A DNA stretch of 16,780 bases from Lachnospiraceae bacterium UBA1066 (GCA_002316215.1 DCDB01000298.1:1-16780); one strand, 5' to 3'; shown: positions 1-7,048, counted from the first letter of the stretch. Notes: generated from the letters alone by a model not told the origin. A program made the numbers and translations.

Positions 1-94
1 TTCCTGCAGGCAGGAAACTTTTCGGTCTTTGATGCTTTCGCACCCGGTAATGAAAGCTCCAAAAGAGAGTTCCTAAGGTATCTTTCGTCCAGGA
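1..94. other. Edge region downstream of the Rrf2 gene
   Basis: No coding region can be supported here. Bases 1-16 form a small inverted repeat (TTCCTG, 4-nt loop, CAGGAA). Read on the minus strand it could be the stem of a terminator for the Rrf2 gene, but the bases that would show a T-run lie outside the window. On the minus strand there is no ATG with a ribosome site after the Rrf2 stop, so any following gene starts beyond the left edge. Confidence 0.25.
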
Positions 95-529
95 TCAGAT
101 AACATAATCACTCTGACGGCTCAGGGCTTCTTCTACAAGATCCTCCAGCGTGACACTGTCAACATAGTCGTTAATAACCTTATTAAGACCTTTCCAGAAG
201 GGAAGCGTCGGGCAGAAATCCGCTCTGGGACAGGTATTCTCCTCTCCTTCAAGGCAGGCGTTCGGAACAAGAGGTCCCTCCAGAACACGCAGGATATCTC
301 CCACAGTATATTCCGCCGGTTTCCTGGCAAGACGGTATCCGCCGCTGGAACCCCTGAGGCTCTGAACAAAACCGGCCTTTGAAAGCGGAGAAATAATCTG
401 TTCCATATATTTCAGCGTAATATTCTGCCTGGCTGCAATTTCCTTCAGCGGCACCAATTCACCGGAGTCATGAACAGCCAGATCCAGCATAATCCGAAGG
501 GCATAGCGCCCCTTTGTCGATACTTTCAT
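95..529 (-). CDS. Rrf2/IscR-type transcriptional regulator, probable Fe-S sensor
   Basis: A 144-residue winged-helix regulator of the Rrf2 family (IscR, NsrR, CymR). The N-terminus (MKVSTKGRYALRIM), the HTH around residues 28-60 and the wing (LRGSSGGYRLARKP) are typical. Cysteines fall at residues 92, 100 and 106, the same spacing as the [2Fe-2S]/[4Fe-4S] ligands of Bacillus NsrR and close to those of IscR, so an iron-sulfur cofactor is likely. The start is supported by a GAGG site 8 nt upstream. It has its own promoter and is transcribed away from the copper operon. Relatives in Clostridia often precede cysteine desulfurase and scaffold genes. That partner, if present, is outside the window, so whether this protein senses Fe-S status, NO or cysteine is undecided. 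Confidence 0.93.
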   Translation of the reverse strand: MKVSTKGRYALRIMLDLAVHDSGELVPLKEIAARQNITLKYMEQIISPLSKAGFVQSLRGSSGGYRLARKPAEYTVGDILRVLEGPLVPNACLEGEENTCPRADFCPTLPFWKGLNKVINDYVDSVTLEDLVEEALSRQSDYVI

Positions 530-560
530 TTTTTTACCTCATTCCTATGGACATAATATG

Positions 561-589
561 ATTATAACCCACAGCAAGATTATTTTCAA
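561..589 (-). promoter_or_regulatory. Promoter of the Rrf2 gene
   Basis: On the minus strand there is a -35 box TTGAAA (584-589), a 17-bp spacer and a perfect -10 box TATAAT (561-566), about 30 bp before the ATG. Between the -10 box and the ribosome site lie two overlapping small dyads, TATG-GA-CATA (546-555) and CATA-A-TATG (552-560). They could be an autoregulatory operator, but this is inference. Confidence 0.7.
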
Positions 590-697
590 TTCTTAACTGG
601 AATGAAGAAGACGCAAAAGGCGAAAATTTTCCATCTGCGAAAAAGACTTTTTACTTTTGAAAAGCTCCTGCCTTCAAAAAATACTTTTTGGCTTTTG

Positions 698-712
698 ACG
701 TGTAAAACACGT
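698..712. repeat. Perfect 6-bp hairpin just after the permease stop codon
   Basis: ACGTGT-AAA-ACACGT is a perfect inverted repeat 3 bp past the permease stop. It has no T-run on either strand directly after the stem, so it is not a classic intrinsic terminator. It could be a 3' mRNA-stabilising hairpin or a binding site. The rest of 590-697 is rich in A and T tracts with no gene. Confidence 0.4.
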
Positions 713-715
713 GCA

Positions 716-1573
716 TTATCCCATCATAGCCTGCAGAATAACACCTGAAATAACAGAAATCCCGTAAAGAAGACCCAGCACTTTCATATTTTCCTTCAGA
801 TGCCTGTTCATGCGAAAAAGAACGATGAGCCCCAGACCGGCACTGGCAGAAAGACCGGAAATAACAGAGCCGAAGCTTATAATGCCGTCAAGATATAGCT
901 GCGTCAGAACTACCGATGCTCCGCAGTTCGGGATAAGTCCGATCAAAGCCGCAAGAAACGGCTGGAAAATAGTATCAGAAAGCAGAATTCCGGATACTTT
1001 TTCAAACCCGATACCAGAAAGCAGAAGATTCAGGAGAAATGTGATTATGAAAAGATACGTAAATACCTGTACGGTATGCCGCAAAGCGGATCTCAGGATT
1101 CCTTCTTCCTCGCATCCGCAGTTTTTGCAAAGGTCTTTTATTTCCTTTTTTTTCTCGGGATGCTTTTTATGGATGAGCGTCTCGGACAAAAGGACAAGAT
1201 ATCCCGCAGCGGCACCGATTATAATTTTGCAGATCACAAGACGCAGGATATCCTGAAGATGTCCGGGATTCGTAATAAGGATTACGAGTGCTTCATCGGA
1301 AGTCGATAAATAAACCGACAGCAGCGTCCCCATGGAAATTACGCCTCCGGCAAAAAAGTCGGAAGCCATGATAGAAAAACCGCATTGCGGAACAAAGCCC
1401 AAAACTGCGCCCACAAGCGGGCCCCAGTTTCCGGCTTTTGCCAAAGCATGATTCATTTTTTCAGAGGTATGGTGCTCAAGCGTCTCAAGAAGCAGAAATG
1501 CGGCGAAAAGGAAAGGCAGCATCTTAAGGCAGTCCAGGACCGTATCCTGCAGTACACTGATTATGATTTCCAC
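716..1573 (-). CDS. ArsP_2-type putative metal efflux permease
   Basis: A polytopic membrane protein of 285 residues of the family annotated as putative 10-TM heavy-metal exporter, arsenic efflux protein or putative manganese transporter (ArsP_2). It shows the family's internal duplication: GFVPQCG near residue 62 and GLIPNCG near residue 215, each followed by a glycine/serine-rich helix. A hydrophilic central loop carries a CxxCxC cluster (C149, C152, C154), a likely metal site. The start codon is GTG at 1571-1573, preceded by AAAGGCGG, which overlaps the csoR stop codon. It is the third gene of the copA-csoR operon, 13 nt after csoR, so it is probably induced by copper with CopA. Its substrate cannot be read from the sequence. 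Copper or another thiophilic metal is suggested only by context. Confidence 0.82.
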   Translation of the reverse strand: MEIIISVLQDTVLDCLKMLPFLFAAFLLLETLEHHTSEKMNHALAKAGNWGPLVGAVLGFVPQCGFSIMASDFFAGGVISMGTLLSVYLSTSDEALVILITNPGHLQDILRLVICKIIIGAAAGYLVLLSETLIHKKHPEKKKEIKDLCKNCGCEEEGILRSALRHTVQVFTYLFIITFLLNLLLSGIGFEKVSGILLSDTIFQPFLAALIGLIPNCGASVVLTQLYLDGIISFGSVISGLSASAGLGLIVLFRMNRHLKENMKVLGLLYGISVISGVILQAMMG

Positions 1574-1586
1574 GTATTAACCGCCT

Positions 1587-1847
1587 TTACCTCAATTTTT
1601 CAATTATACCGATCAATTCATCTATTTTTTCTTCGCCCCTGCCTTCTTCGATAGCTGTCTTCACGCAGCCTTTCATATGGGCACGGAGAATTTCATTGTT
1701 TGCCTTGCGGATGATGGAGTCCGCTGCCATAAGCTGATTGGATACGTCGATACAATATTTATCCTCATCGATCATCTTGAGCACACCGTCGAGCTGGCCG
1801 CGGGCCGTTTTAATCAGTCGTTCAATCTGAGCCTTATCCGCCATCAT
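1587..1847 (-). CDS. csoR: CsoR-family copper-sensing repressor
   Basis: An 86-residue all-helical repressor of the CsoR/RcnR family. The Cu(I) ligand set is complete: C32, H57 and C61, with the same spacing as the C-H-C triad of Mycobacterium CsoR (25 and 4 residues). Cu(I) binding releases CsoR proteins from G/C-tract operators. Two ATGs follow the copA stop directly (TAA ATG ATG), so translation is probably coupled to copA. The first or second ATG could be used. The gene lies between copA and the permease and probably represses its own operon through the operator at 4706-4720. The cysteine-only CstR (persulfide) branch is unlikely because the histidine is present. Confidence 0.93.
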   Translation of the reverse strand: MMADKAQIERLIKTARGQLDGVLKMIDEDKYCIDVSNQLMAADSIIRKANNEILRAHMKGCVKTAIEEGRGEEKIDELIGIIEKLR

Positions 1848-2057
1848 TTACTCAATACCTGCGTATTCATATCCGGCATCTTCGACTGCCTTTTTGATTA
1901 CCGCCTCATCAACCGTCTCAGACATTTTAAGAACTGCATTTTTCTTTTCAAGAGAAACTGCAGCGCTTTCCACCCCCTGGATTTCTCCGAGAGCTTTTTC
2001 GACTCTTGCTTTGCAGTGCCCGCACATCATACCGTTGACTTTGATTGTTTCCTCCAT
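1848..2057 (-). other. Possible internal start giving a free CopZ-like copper chaperone
   Basis: Codon 856 of copA is an ATG (2055-2057) preceded on the minus strand by GGAGG (2066-2070) with 8 nt between them, better than the ribosome site of copA itself. Initiation here would give a 69-residue protein (MEETIKV... ending AGIE), the usual size of CopZ, containing only the HMA domain with MCGHC. The ribosome site sits in a short duplication (ATGGAGGAAAC twice, 15 bp apart) at the linker-domain junction. This resembles the E. coli logic of making both CopA and a short chaperone from one gene, but by a different mechanism. Whether the site is used is inference. Confidence 0.42.
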
Positions 2058-4622
2058 TTTCGTTTCCTCCATTTTTGTTATTTGCGTTCTTTTTGCTTCT
2101 CTTCCGGTTGCTTCTGTTTTTATTTCTTGTTTTGTTTCTTCTTTGAGGGCTTCTTCCGGTTCTTCTATTCGTTCAGCTTTTGTCTCATTTTTTATTATTT
2201 CTTTGTCTGCTGCTTCTTCATCCGGCGCTTCTTTATTTGCTGTTCCTGAATCTGCTGTTCCTGTGCGGCCTGCCTCAATTTCTGCTTTTTGCAAATTTCC
2301 TTCTATCATAGCTTCTTTTTGTCCCGCGGGCAAGTCCTTATTGACTGAGCCGCTGCGCGGCTTAAAGAACCGCAGGCGAAGGGCATTACTGACAACAAAG
2401 AAAGAGCTGAGGGACATGGCTGCTGCTCCGAACATAGGGCTCAGGCGCAGACCGAAGGCCGGATACAGCACACCTGCCGCAAGCGGAATCCCGATACTGT
2501 TGTAAAAGAAAGCCCAGAACAGATTTTCCTTGATATTTTTAATGACCGCTTTGGACAGACGTATTGCCGATACAGCATCCAGAAGATCGCTTTTTATAAG
2601 AACGATATCTGCGGATTCAATCGCAATATCCGTGCCGGCACCGATAGCGATTCCGACATCTGCCCGCATAAGAGCCGGTGCGTCGTTAATACCGTCCCCG
2701 ATCATGGCTACCTTTTTACCTTCAGCCTGAAGTTCCTGAATGACAGAGTCCTTATCGCCGGGCATTACTTCTGCTTTGATGCGGTCGATACCGAGCTGTT
2801 TCTGCACAGTCTCCGCCGTCTTTTGACGGTCGCCAGTCAGCATAACGACTTCGATGCCCATTTCCTTGAATTCTCTGATTGCTTCTCCGCTGGTCTTTTT
2901 CGGCGTATCTGCTGCGGAAAAAACGCCCAAAAGATTCTTCTCATCCGAAAAATACAGTATTGTCTCTCCGGCTTCAGAAAAAGCTTCTGTATCCCTTTTC
3001 AGAATATCCGTGTCTATCCCGCGCTCCCGCATCATCCTTTCATTTCCGGCATAATACATGCGGCCGTTCACACGCCCCTGAACGCCTTCCCCCGGAACAG
3101 TCCTGAAATCCGACGCCTGAGAGATCACGATTCCGCGGGCACGGGCTGCACTTAAGACAGCTTCCGAAAGCGGATGTTCCGAGAGTTTCTCAAGTGCTGC
3201 AGCATCAGCAAGAAGTTCATATTCCGTCAGGGCACCAGCTGTACGGACAGAAGTGATCCTCGGACGGCCCTCCGTAATTGTCCCTGTTTTATCAAGAACC
3301 ACCGTATCGATTTCGTGCGCTGTCTCCAGGCTTTCAGCGGATTTTATAAGAATACCGTATTCCGCCCCTTTGCCGGTACCTACCATAATTGCTGTCGGGG
3401 TCGCAAGTCCCAGCGCACACGGGCAAGAAATAACAAGCACCGCTATTCCGCAGGAAACTGCAAATTCCGGGCCTGCCCCGAGAAGCAGCCACACTGCTGC
3501 CGTTATAAGCGCGATTGACATGACGATCGGTACGAAAACACCGGCTATTTTATCCGCCAGACGGGCAATCGGGGCCTTTGAACCCGAAGCTTCTTCCACA
3601 AGGCGGATAATTCTTGAAAGTGTGGTATCTTCTCCGACTTTTTCTGCCCGAAAGCGGATGAATCCCGTTTTATTCACGGTTGCCGTCAGAACGCGGCTGC
3701 CGACGGTTTTTTCAACAGGAATTCCTTCACCTGTCAGAGCGCTTTCATCCACGGAAGTCGAGCCAGAAATAACCGTCCCGTCCACAGGTATGGCTGAACC
3801 CGGCTTTACGATCACAATATCACCAACCAGCAATTCGGAAGCTTTTATCTCCTGCTCCTGTCCGTTCCTTAAAACGAGCGCTGTCTTCGGCGCAAGATTG
3901 ACTAATTTCCGGATAGCATCGGAAGTTTTTCTTTTGGAATGCGCTTCAAGGTATTTTCCTACGGTGATGAGAGTTAGGATCATAGAAACGGATTCAAAAT
4001 AGAGATCCATATGATAATGCATGACCAGATCCATATCTCCATGTCCAAGTCCCCAGCTCATTCTATAGATGGCAAAGATTCCGTATACAAAGGCTGCGCC
4101 GGAACCAATAGCAATCAGAGTGTCCATATTCGGGGCAAGGTGCAGGAATGCCTTAAAGCCGTTTGTATAAAAAGCCCTGTCAATGAACATAACCGGCAGC
4201 ACAAGAAGCAGCTGCGTCAATGCAAACGATACTGCATTTTCTGTTCCTGAAAGAAATTCCGGAAGAGGCCAGCCCCACATATTTCCCATAGACAGATACA
4301 TCAGCGGAATAAGAAAACCAATTGAAAGAATCAGCCTTCTTTTAAGCTGATCCGCCTGTTCCTTCGCGATATCTTTCAAAGAGACGTCCTGCCGCCCCTC
4401 TTTTCCTTTTTCATTTTTCAGTGAAGCACCGTACCCGCTGTCAGAAACAGCCTTGACAATATCGGACGCGCAAGTTTCTTTTCCGTCATAGTCTACCGTC
4501 ATGGAATTCTGGAGCAGATTAACATTTACATCCTTAACGCCCGGAAGGCGGCTGACAGCCTTTGTAACATGCGCCTGGCAGGCGGCGCATGTCATCCCCG
4601 TTACATCATATTTTTCTTTCAT
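1848..4622 (-). CDS. copA: Copper-exporting P1B-type ATPase with N- and C-terminal HMA domains
   Basis: A 924-residue Cu(+)-exporting ATPase of the plasma membrane. It has an N-terminal HMA domain with GMTCAAC (C12, C15), a TGE actuator motif (297-299), SCPC in TM6 (C400, C402), the phosphorylated D444 in DKTGT, EHP (482-484) and GDGIND (642-647). The YN (707-708) and MSLSS (736-740) motifs are typical of the Cu(+) subgroup. A His/Met-rich outer loop lies at about 193-206. After the last helix (about 752) comes a charged, Glu/Lys-rich linker of about 100 residues, then a second HMA domain (MCGHC, C867 and C870). The ATG at 4622 is chosen because the upstream ATG at 4730 lies inside the promoter's -35 box. 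The ribosome site is weak (GCGGAAAACGT before ATG). It is the first gene of the copper operon. The C-terminal HMA domain is unusual, since CopZ is normally separate. Confidence 0.95.
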   Translation of the reverse strand: MKEKYDVTGMTCAACQAHVTKAVSRLPGVKDVNVNLLQNSMTVDYDGKETCASDIVKAVSDSGYGASLKNEKGKEGRQDVSLKDIAKEQADQLKRRLILSIGFLIPLMYLSMGNMWGWPLPEFLSGTENAVSFALTQLLLVLPVMFIDRAFYTNGFKAFLHLAPNMDTLIAIGSGAAFVYGIFAIYRMSWGLGHGDMDLVMHYHMDLYFESVSMILTLITVGKYLEAHSKRKTSDAIRKLVNLAPKTALVLRNGQEQEIKASELLVGDIVIVKPGSAIPVDGTVISGSTSVDESALTGEGIPVEKTVGSRVLTATVNKTGFIRFRAEKVGEDTTLSRIIRLVEEASGSKAPIARLADKIAGVFVPIVMSIALITAAVWLLLGAGPEFAVSCGIAVLVISCPCALGLATPTAIMVGTGKGAEYGILIKSAESLETAHEIDTVVLDKTGTITEGRPRITSVRTAGALTEYELLADAAALEKLSEHPLSEAVLSAARARGIVISQASDFRTVPGEGVQGRVNGRMYYAGNERMMRERGIDTDILKRDTEAFSEAGETILYFSDEKNLLGVFSAADTPKKTSGEAIREFKEMGIEVVMLTGDRQKTAETVQKQLGIDRIKAEVMPGDKDSVIQELQAEGKKVAMIGDGINDAPALMRADVGIAIGAGTDIAIESADIVLIKSDLLDAVSAIRLSKAVIKNIKENLFWAFFYNSIGIPLAAGVLYPAFGLRLSPMFGAAAMSLSSFFVVSNALRLRFFKPRSGSVNKDLPAGQKEAMIEGNLQKAEIEAGRTGTADSGTANKEAPDEEAADKEIIKNETKAERIEEPEEALKEETKQEIKTEATGREAKRTQITKMEETKMEETIKVNGMMCGHCKARVEKALGEIQGVESAAVSLEKKNAVLKMSETVDEAVIKKAVEDAGYEYAGIE

Positions 4623-4701
4623 ACGTTTTCCGCTTTCTAAAACACAATTTAAGTAAAAGCCGTCATCCTTCAACCATGTCTCCGGAAGTCCGGTCAGCCT
4701 A

Positions 4702-4730
4702 ATAATACCCCCACAGGGTGAGGGTGTCAA
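4702..4730 (-). promoter_or_regulatory. Promoter of the copA-csoR-permease operon
   Basis: On the minus strand there is a consensus TTGACA (4725-4730), a 17-bp spacer and TATTAT (4702-4707). Transcription should begin near 4695, giving a leader of about 70 nt before the copA ATG at 4622. Confidence 0.85.
4706..4720. promoter_or_regulatory. CsoR-type operator within the copA promoter
   Basis: TACCCCCACAGGGTG is a G/C-tract pseudo-palindrome flanked by A/T, the form of known CsoR sites (TACCC...GGGTA). It fills most of the spacer between the -35 and -10 boxes, so bound CsoR would block RNA polymerase. An extra GGGTG follows at 4722-4726. The csoR gene in the same operon supports the assignment. 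Confidence 0.75.
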
Positions 4731-4770
4731 GCATTTGTATAAAAATTCCGCGGCTTTGCGTAGTGCTCTA

Positions 4771-4783
4771 AAGAACAGTTCTT
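4771..4783. repeat. Perfect 13-bp palindrome
   Basis: AAGAAC-A-GTTCTT is a perfect dyad between the copA promoter and the IS30 remnant. It may be an operator half-buried upstream of copA or a relic of the IS30 insertion. Neither can be shown from the sequence. Confidence 0.35.
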
Positions 4784-4832
4784 ATACAGGATGATGGAAA
4801 TTCCTTCTGACAGCAGCAGAAGGCGAACCACC

Positions 4833-5008
4833 ATGAGTACATATATACCTGGAAACCAAAAACACTCTCGCCGGAGGACAGCAGCTATATCGAATCATCA
4901 CTGGGAAAAGGCCTTACTTTCAAGGAAACAGCCAGGTACCTGTGTAAAGATCCTTCGACCATCTCGAAAGAGGCGAAGGCACATGTGTTTATATACAGAA
5001 ATCCGTAA
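4833..5008 (+). pseudogene. IS30-family transposase N-terminal remnant, frameshifted
   Basis: A degraded start of an IS30-type transposase. Frame 1 from the ATG at 4833 reads MSTYIPGNQKH. A one-base deletion near 4864-4867 then moves the frame, and reading goes on as LSPEDSSYIE, GLTFKETARYL and CKDPSTISKEAKAH before a TAA at 5006. The phrases FKE-ARYL-KDPSTISKE are the N-terminal helix-turn-helix of IS30 transposases. The DDE catalytic domain (about 250 further residues) is absent, so this cannot transpose. Inverted-repeat ends were not recognised. It marks an old insertion just upstream of the copper promoter. Confidence 0.72.
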
Positions 5009-5268
5009 GCGAATGGCATTTCTTTATCATAATCAAACCTCCTCTTGATTTCTGCCTTTGATGTACGGAAGAAAGCTCCGGCAGTCGAATGTGCGAATTA
5101 AAAAGAAAAATGCGGGAGACACATTTCTGTGCTCTCGCATTTTTCCTGCCCTGCAATGCCCGAACGTTTTGTTATTGTCCTCAAGAACACTCGGCATTTA
5201 CGGCGGGTTTTTAATTGTACGAAATATTTATGTCCACTTTATAACTGTTAAGATCCGGACAGATACCG
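5009..5268. other. Gene-poor spacer between IS30 remnant and ptsI
   Basis: Apart from the hairpin at 5106-5144 no gene is recognisable here. Short open frames exist on the plus strand but show no family motif or ribosome site. The stretch may be further eroded insertion-sequence DNA. Confidence 0.4.
5106..5144. terminator. Bidirectional hairpin terminator
   Basis: AAAAATGCGGGAG pairs with CTCTCGCATTTTT with a single G-T wobble, and the loop region can extend the stem through CACA/TGTG. A-tract and T-tract flank both sides, so it can stop transcription in either direction. It separates ptsI read-through from the copper promoter region and may also end transcription from the IS30 remnant side. 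Confidence 0.72.
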
Positions 5269-5308
5269 AAAAAGTCAGCGGCATACTTAAAATCAAGTTA
5301 AGATGCCG
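5269..5308 (-). terminator. Rho-independent terminator of ptsI
   Basis: On the minus strand, directly after the ptsI stop, CGGCATCTTAA pairs with TTAAGTATGCCG around a 7-nt loop with one bulged base. CTGACTTTTT follows. Position and T-run fit an intrinsic terminator. Confidence 0.72.
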
Positions 5309-5315
5309 GGGCCGT

Positions 5316-6929
5316 TCAGTCCATTTCCCTGATAATCTTACGTACCGGAAGGATTGAGGACGGGCTCATGGAAAGCTCATCGATTCCCATCTTGATAAAG
5401 GTCTCCGTCAGTGTCGGATCCGCTCCGAGTTCTCCGCAGATTCCGACCCAGGTATTGTGTCTGTGGCCTGCATCGATGGTCATCTGGATTTCCCTCAGAA
5501 CCGCCGGATGATGCGGATTAAAATAGCGTTCAATCTTCTGGTTCTGGCGGTCAATAGCCTCCGTATACTGTGTCAGGTCATTTGTACCGATGCTGAAGAA
5601 ATCGACAAGCTCCGCAAGTTCGTCAGCAATCATGACAGCTGCCGGGGTCTCGATCATAACGCCGACCGGAACATCTTTAAACGGAATCTGATGTGCGCTT
5701 AAATCGTCCCGCACTTCCTTCATGATTTCCTTTGACTTTTCAACTTCCCAGACAGACGTAATCATCGGAAGCATGATGTCGATGTTTCCGAAAGCCGATG
5801 CGCGGTAAAGAGCCCTGAGCTGTGTTTTAAACACATCCACCCTGTCAAGGCAAATGCGGATCGCACGGAAACCAAGTGCCGGATTCGCCTCATGGTCAAG
5901 ATTGAAATAGTCAATCTGCTTGTCTGCTCCGATGTCCAGCGTGCGGATGACGACTTCCTTGCCGGCCATCATCTCAGCGACAGTCCTGTAGGCTTTAAAC
6001 TGTTCTTCCTCCGTCGGATAGCCATCGCTCTGCAGATATAAGAATTCACTGCGGAAGAGCCCGATGCCGGCTGCATCATTTTCAAGAACGAAACCTACAT
6101 CTCCGACTCCGCCGATATTTCCATAAAGCTTAATCTTTCTTCCTGATTTTGTTACGGTATCTTTGCCCTTAAGCTCGGCAAGAAGCGCCTTCTTTTCTTT
6201 TTCCTTATCCTGCTGCATCTGGTATTTCGTCAGAGTATCTTCGTCCGGATCAATATAAACCGTTCCGGTAAAGCCGTCTACGATTCCCATCTTCCCTTCA
6301 ACATCCTTAGGGACAGGAACCTGGACAAGCGCCGGGATATTCATCGTTCTGGCAAGGATGGCCGTATGGGAATTTGTCGAGCCTTCACGCGTAACAAAAG
6401 CAAGGACCTTGCTCTTATCCAGCTGGACCGTTTCCGATGGCGCCAGATCATCCGCCACCAGAATAACCGGCTCTGTAAACACATTTCCCGTACCCTGTCC
6501 GCCGCTCAGATCCGTGATAACACGCTCCGAAATATCTTTTACGTCTGCGCTTCTTGCGCGCATGTAATCGTCTTCCATAGCCGCAAACGTCTCGGCAAAA
6601 TTATCTCCGGTTGTCGCGACGGCATATTCCGCATTGACCAGCTGTGATTTAATTATGTTTTCGATGGAGTCGTTATAATCATCATCCTCCAGCATCATCT
6701 GATGGACTTCAAAAATCTGGGCATGCGTCTCGCCTACTTCTTTTAAAGCCTTATCGTACAATCCCTGAAGTTCCGTTATAGCCCTGTCCTTCGCTTCATG
6801 ATAGCGTTTGATTTCCGCTTCTGCATCCTCAACATGCTCCCTGCGGACAACCTTCGAATCTTTCACCATCTCCGCGATCTTGCCTATTGCAATTCCCTGG
6901 AATGCTGATTTCCCCTTGAACTGTTCCAT
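5316..6929 (-). CDS. ptsI: PTS Enzyme I (phosphoenolpyruvate-protein phosphotransferase)
   Basis: Enzyme I takes phosphate from PEP and passes it to HPr, feeding every PTS sugar permease of the cell, including the EIIBCA encoded next to it. It is cytosolic. The N-terminal domain carries the phosphorylated H188 in GSTNSHTAILART. The C-terminal PEP-binding barrel shows GLFRSEFL, the LPMI region and the catalytic C498 in GICGE. At 537 residues it ends right after LPVRKIIREMD, about 30-35 residues shorter than E. coli or B. subtilis EI. The stop is followed at once by a terminator, so the short end looks natural. The start has a strong AAAGGAGATG site. ptsH (HPr), the usual upstream partner, is absent here. 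It has its own promoter and terminator, so it forms a single-gene unit. Confidence 0.96.
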   Translation of the reverse strand: MEQFKGKSAFQGIAIGKIAEMVKDSKVVRREHVEDAEAEIKRYHEAKDRAITELQGLYDKALKEVGETHAQIFEVHQMMLEDDDYNDSIENIIKSQLVNAEYAVATTGDNFAETFAAMEDDYMRARSADVKDISERVITDLSGGQGTGNVFTEPVILVADDLAPSETVQLDKSKVLAFVTREGSTNSHTAILARTMNIPALVQVPVPKDVEGKMGIVDGFTGTVYIDPDEDTLTKYQMQQDKEKEKKALLAELKGKDTVTKSGRKIKLYGNIGGVGDVGFVLENDAAGIGLFRSEFLYLQSDGYPTEEEQFKAYRTVAEMMAGKEVVIRTLDIGADKQIDYFNLDHEANPALGFRAIRICLDRVDVFKTQLRALYRASAFGNIDIMLPMITSVWEVEKSKEIMKEVRDDLSAHQIPFKDVPVGVMIETPAAVMIADELAELVDFFSIGTNDLTQYTEAIDRQNQKIERYFNPHHPAVLREIQMTIDAGHRHNTWVGICGELGADPTLTETFIKMGIDELSMSPSSILPVRKIIREMD

Positions 6930-6971
6930 CTTTCATCTCCTTTTATTTATTTTCACGAATAAACTATTTTT

Positions 6972-7000
6972 ATTATATGCCCGGAAAATGCGGTTCGCAA
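6972..7000 (-). promoter_or_regulatory. Promoter of ptsI
   Basis: On the minus strand there is TTGCGA (6995-7000), a 17-bp spacer and a perfect TATAAT (6972-6977), about 43 bp before the ATG. The leader is A/T-rich and shows no hairpin. Confidence 0.72.
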
Positions 7001-7048
7001 CGATAAATATAGTTTTACTGCACAAATCAGGATAAAGAGAAATGACAG

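Noticed and set aside
1677..2249. Plus-strand open frame of 190 codons, rich in Phe and Cys
   Set aside because: It is the complement of csoR and of the Glu/Lys-rich CopA linker. GAA/GAG/AAA codons read backwards give Phe/Ser/Leu.
3253..4002. Long plus-strand open frame of 249 codons inside copA
   Set aside because: Antisense shadow of a well-supported gene. Serine/proline-rich with no family motif or ribosome site.
4623..4730. N-terminal extension of CopA from an ATG at 4730
   Set aside because: The ATG lies within the -35 box of the operon promoter, so it would not be in the mRNA. The HMA domain begins at the ATG at 4622, as in the family.
5058..5357. Plus-strand open frame of 99 codons between the IS30 remnant and ptsI
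   Set aside because: It runs through the bidirectional hairpin and the ptsI terminator, has no ribosome site and no recognisable domain.
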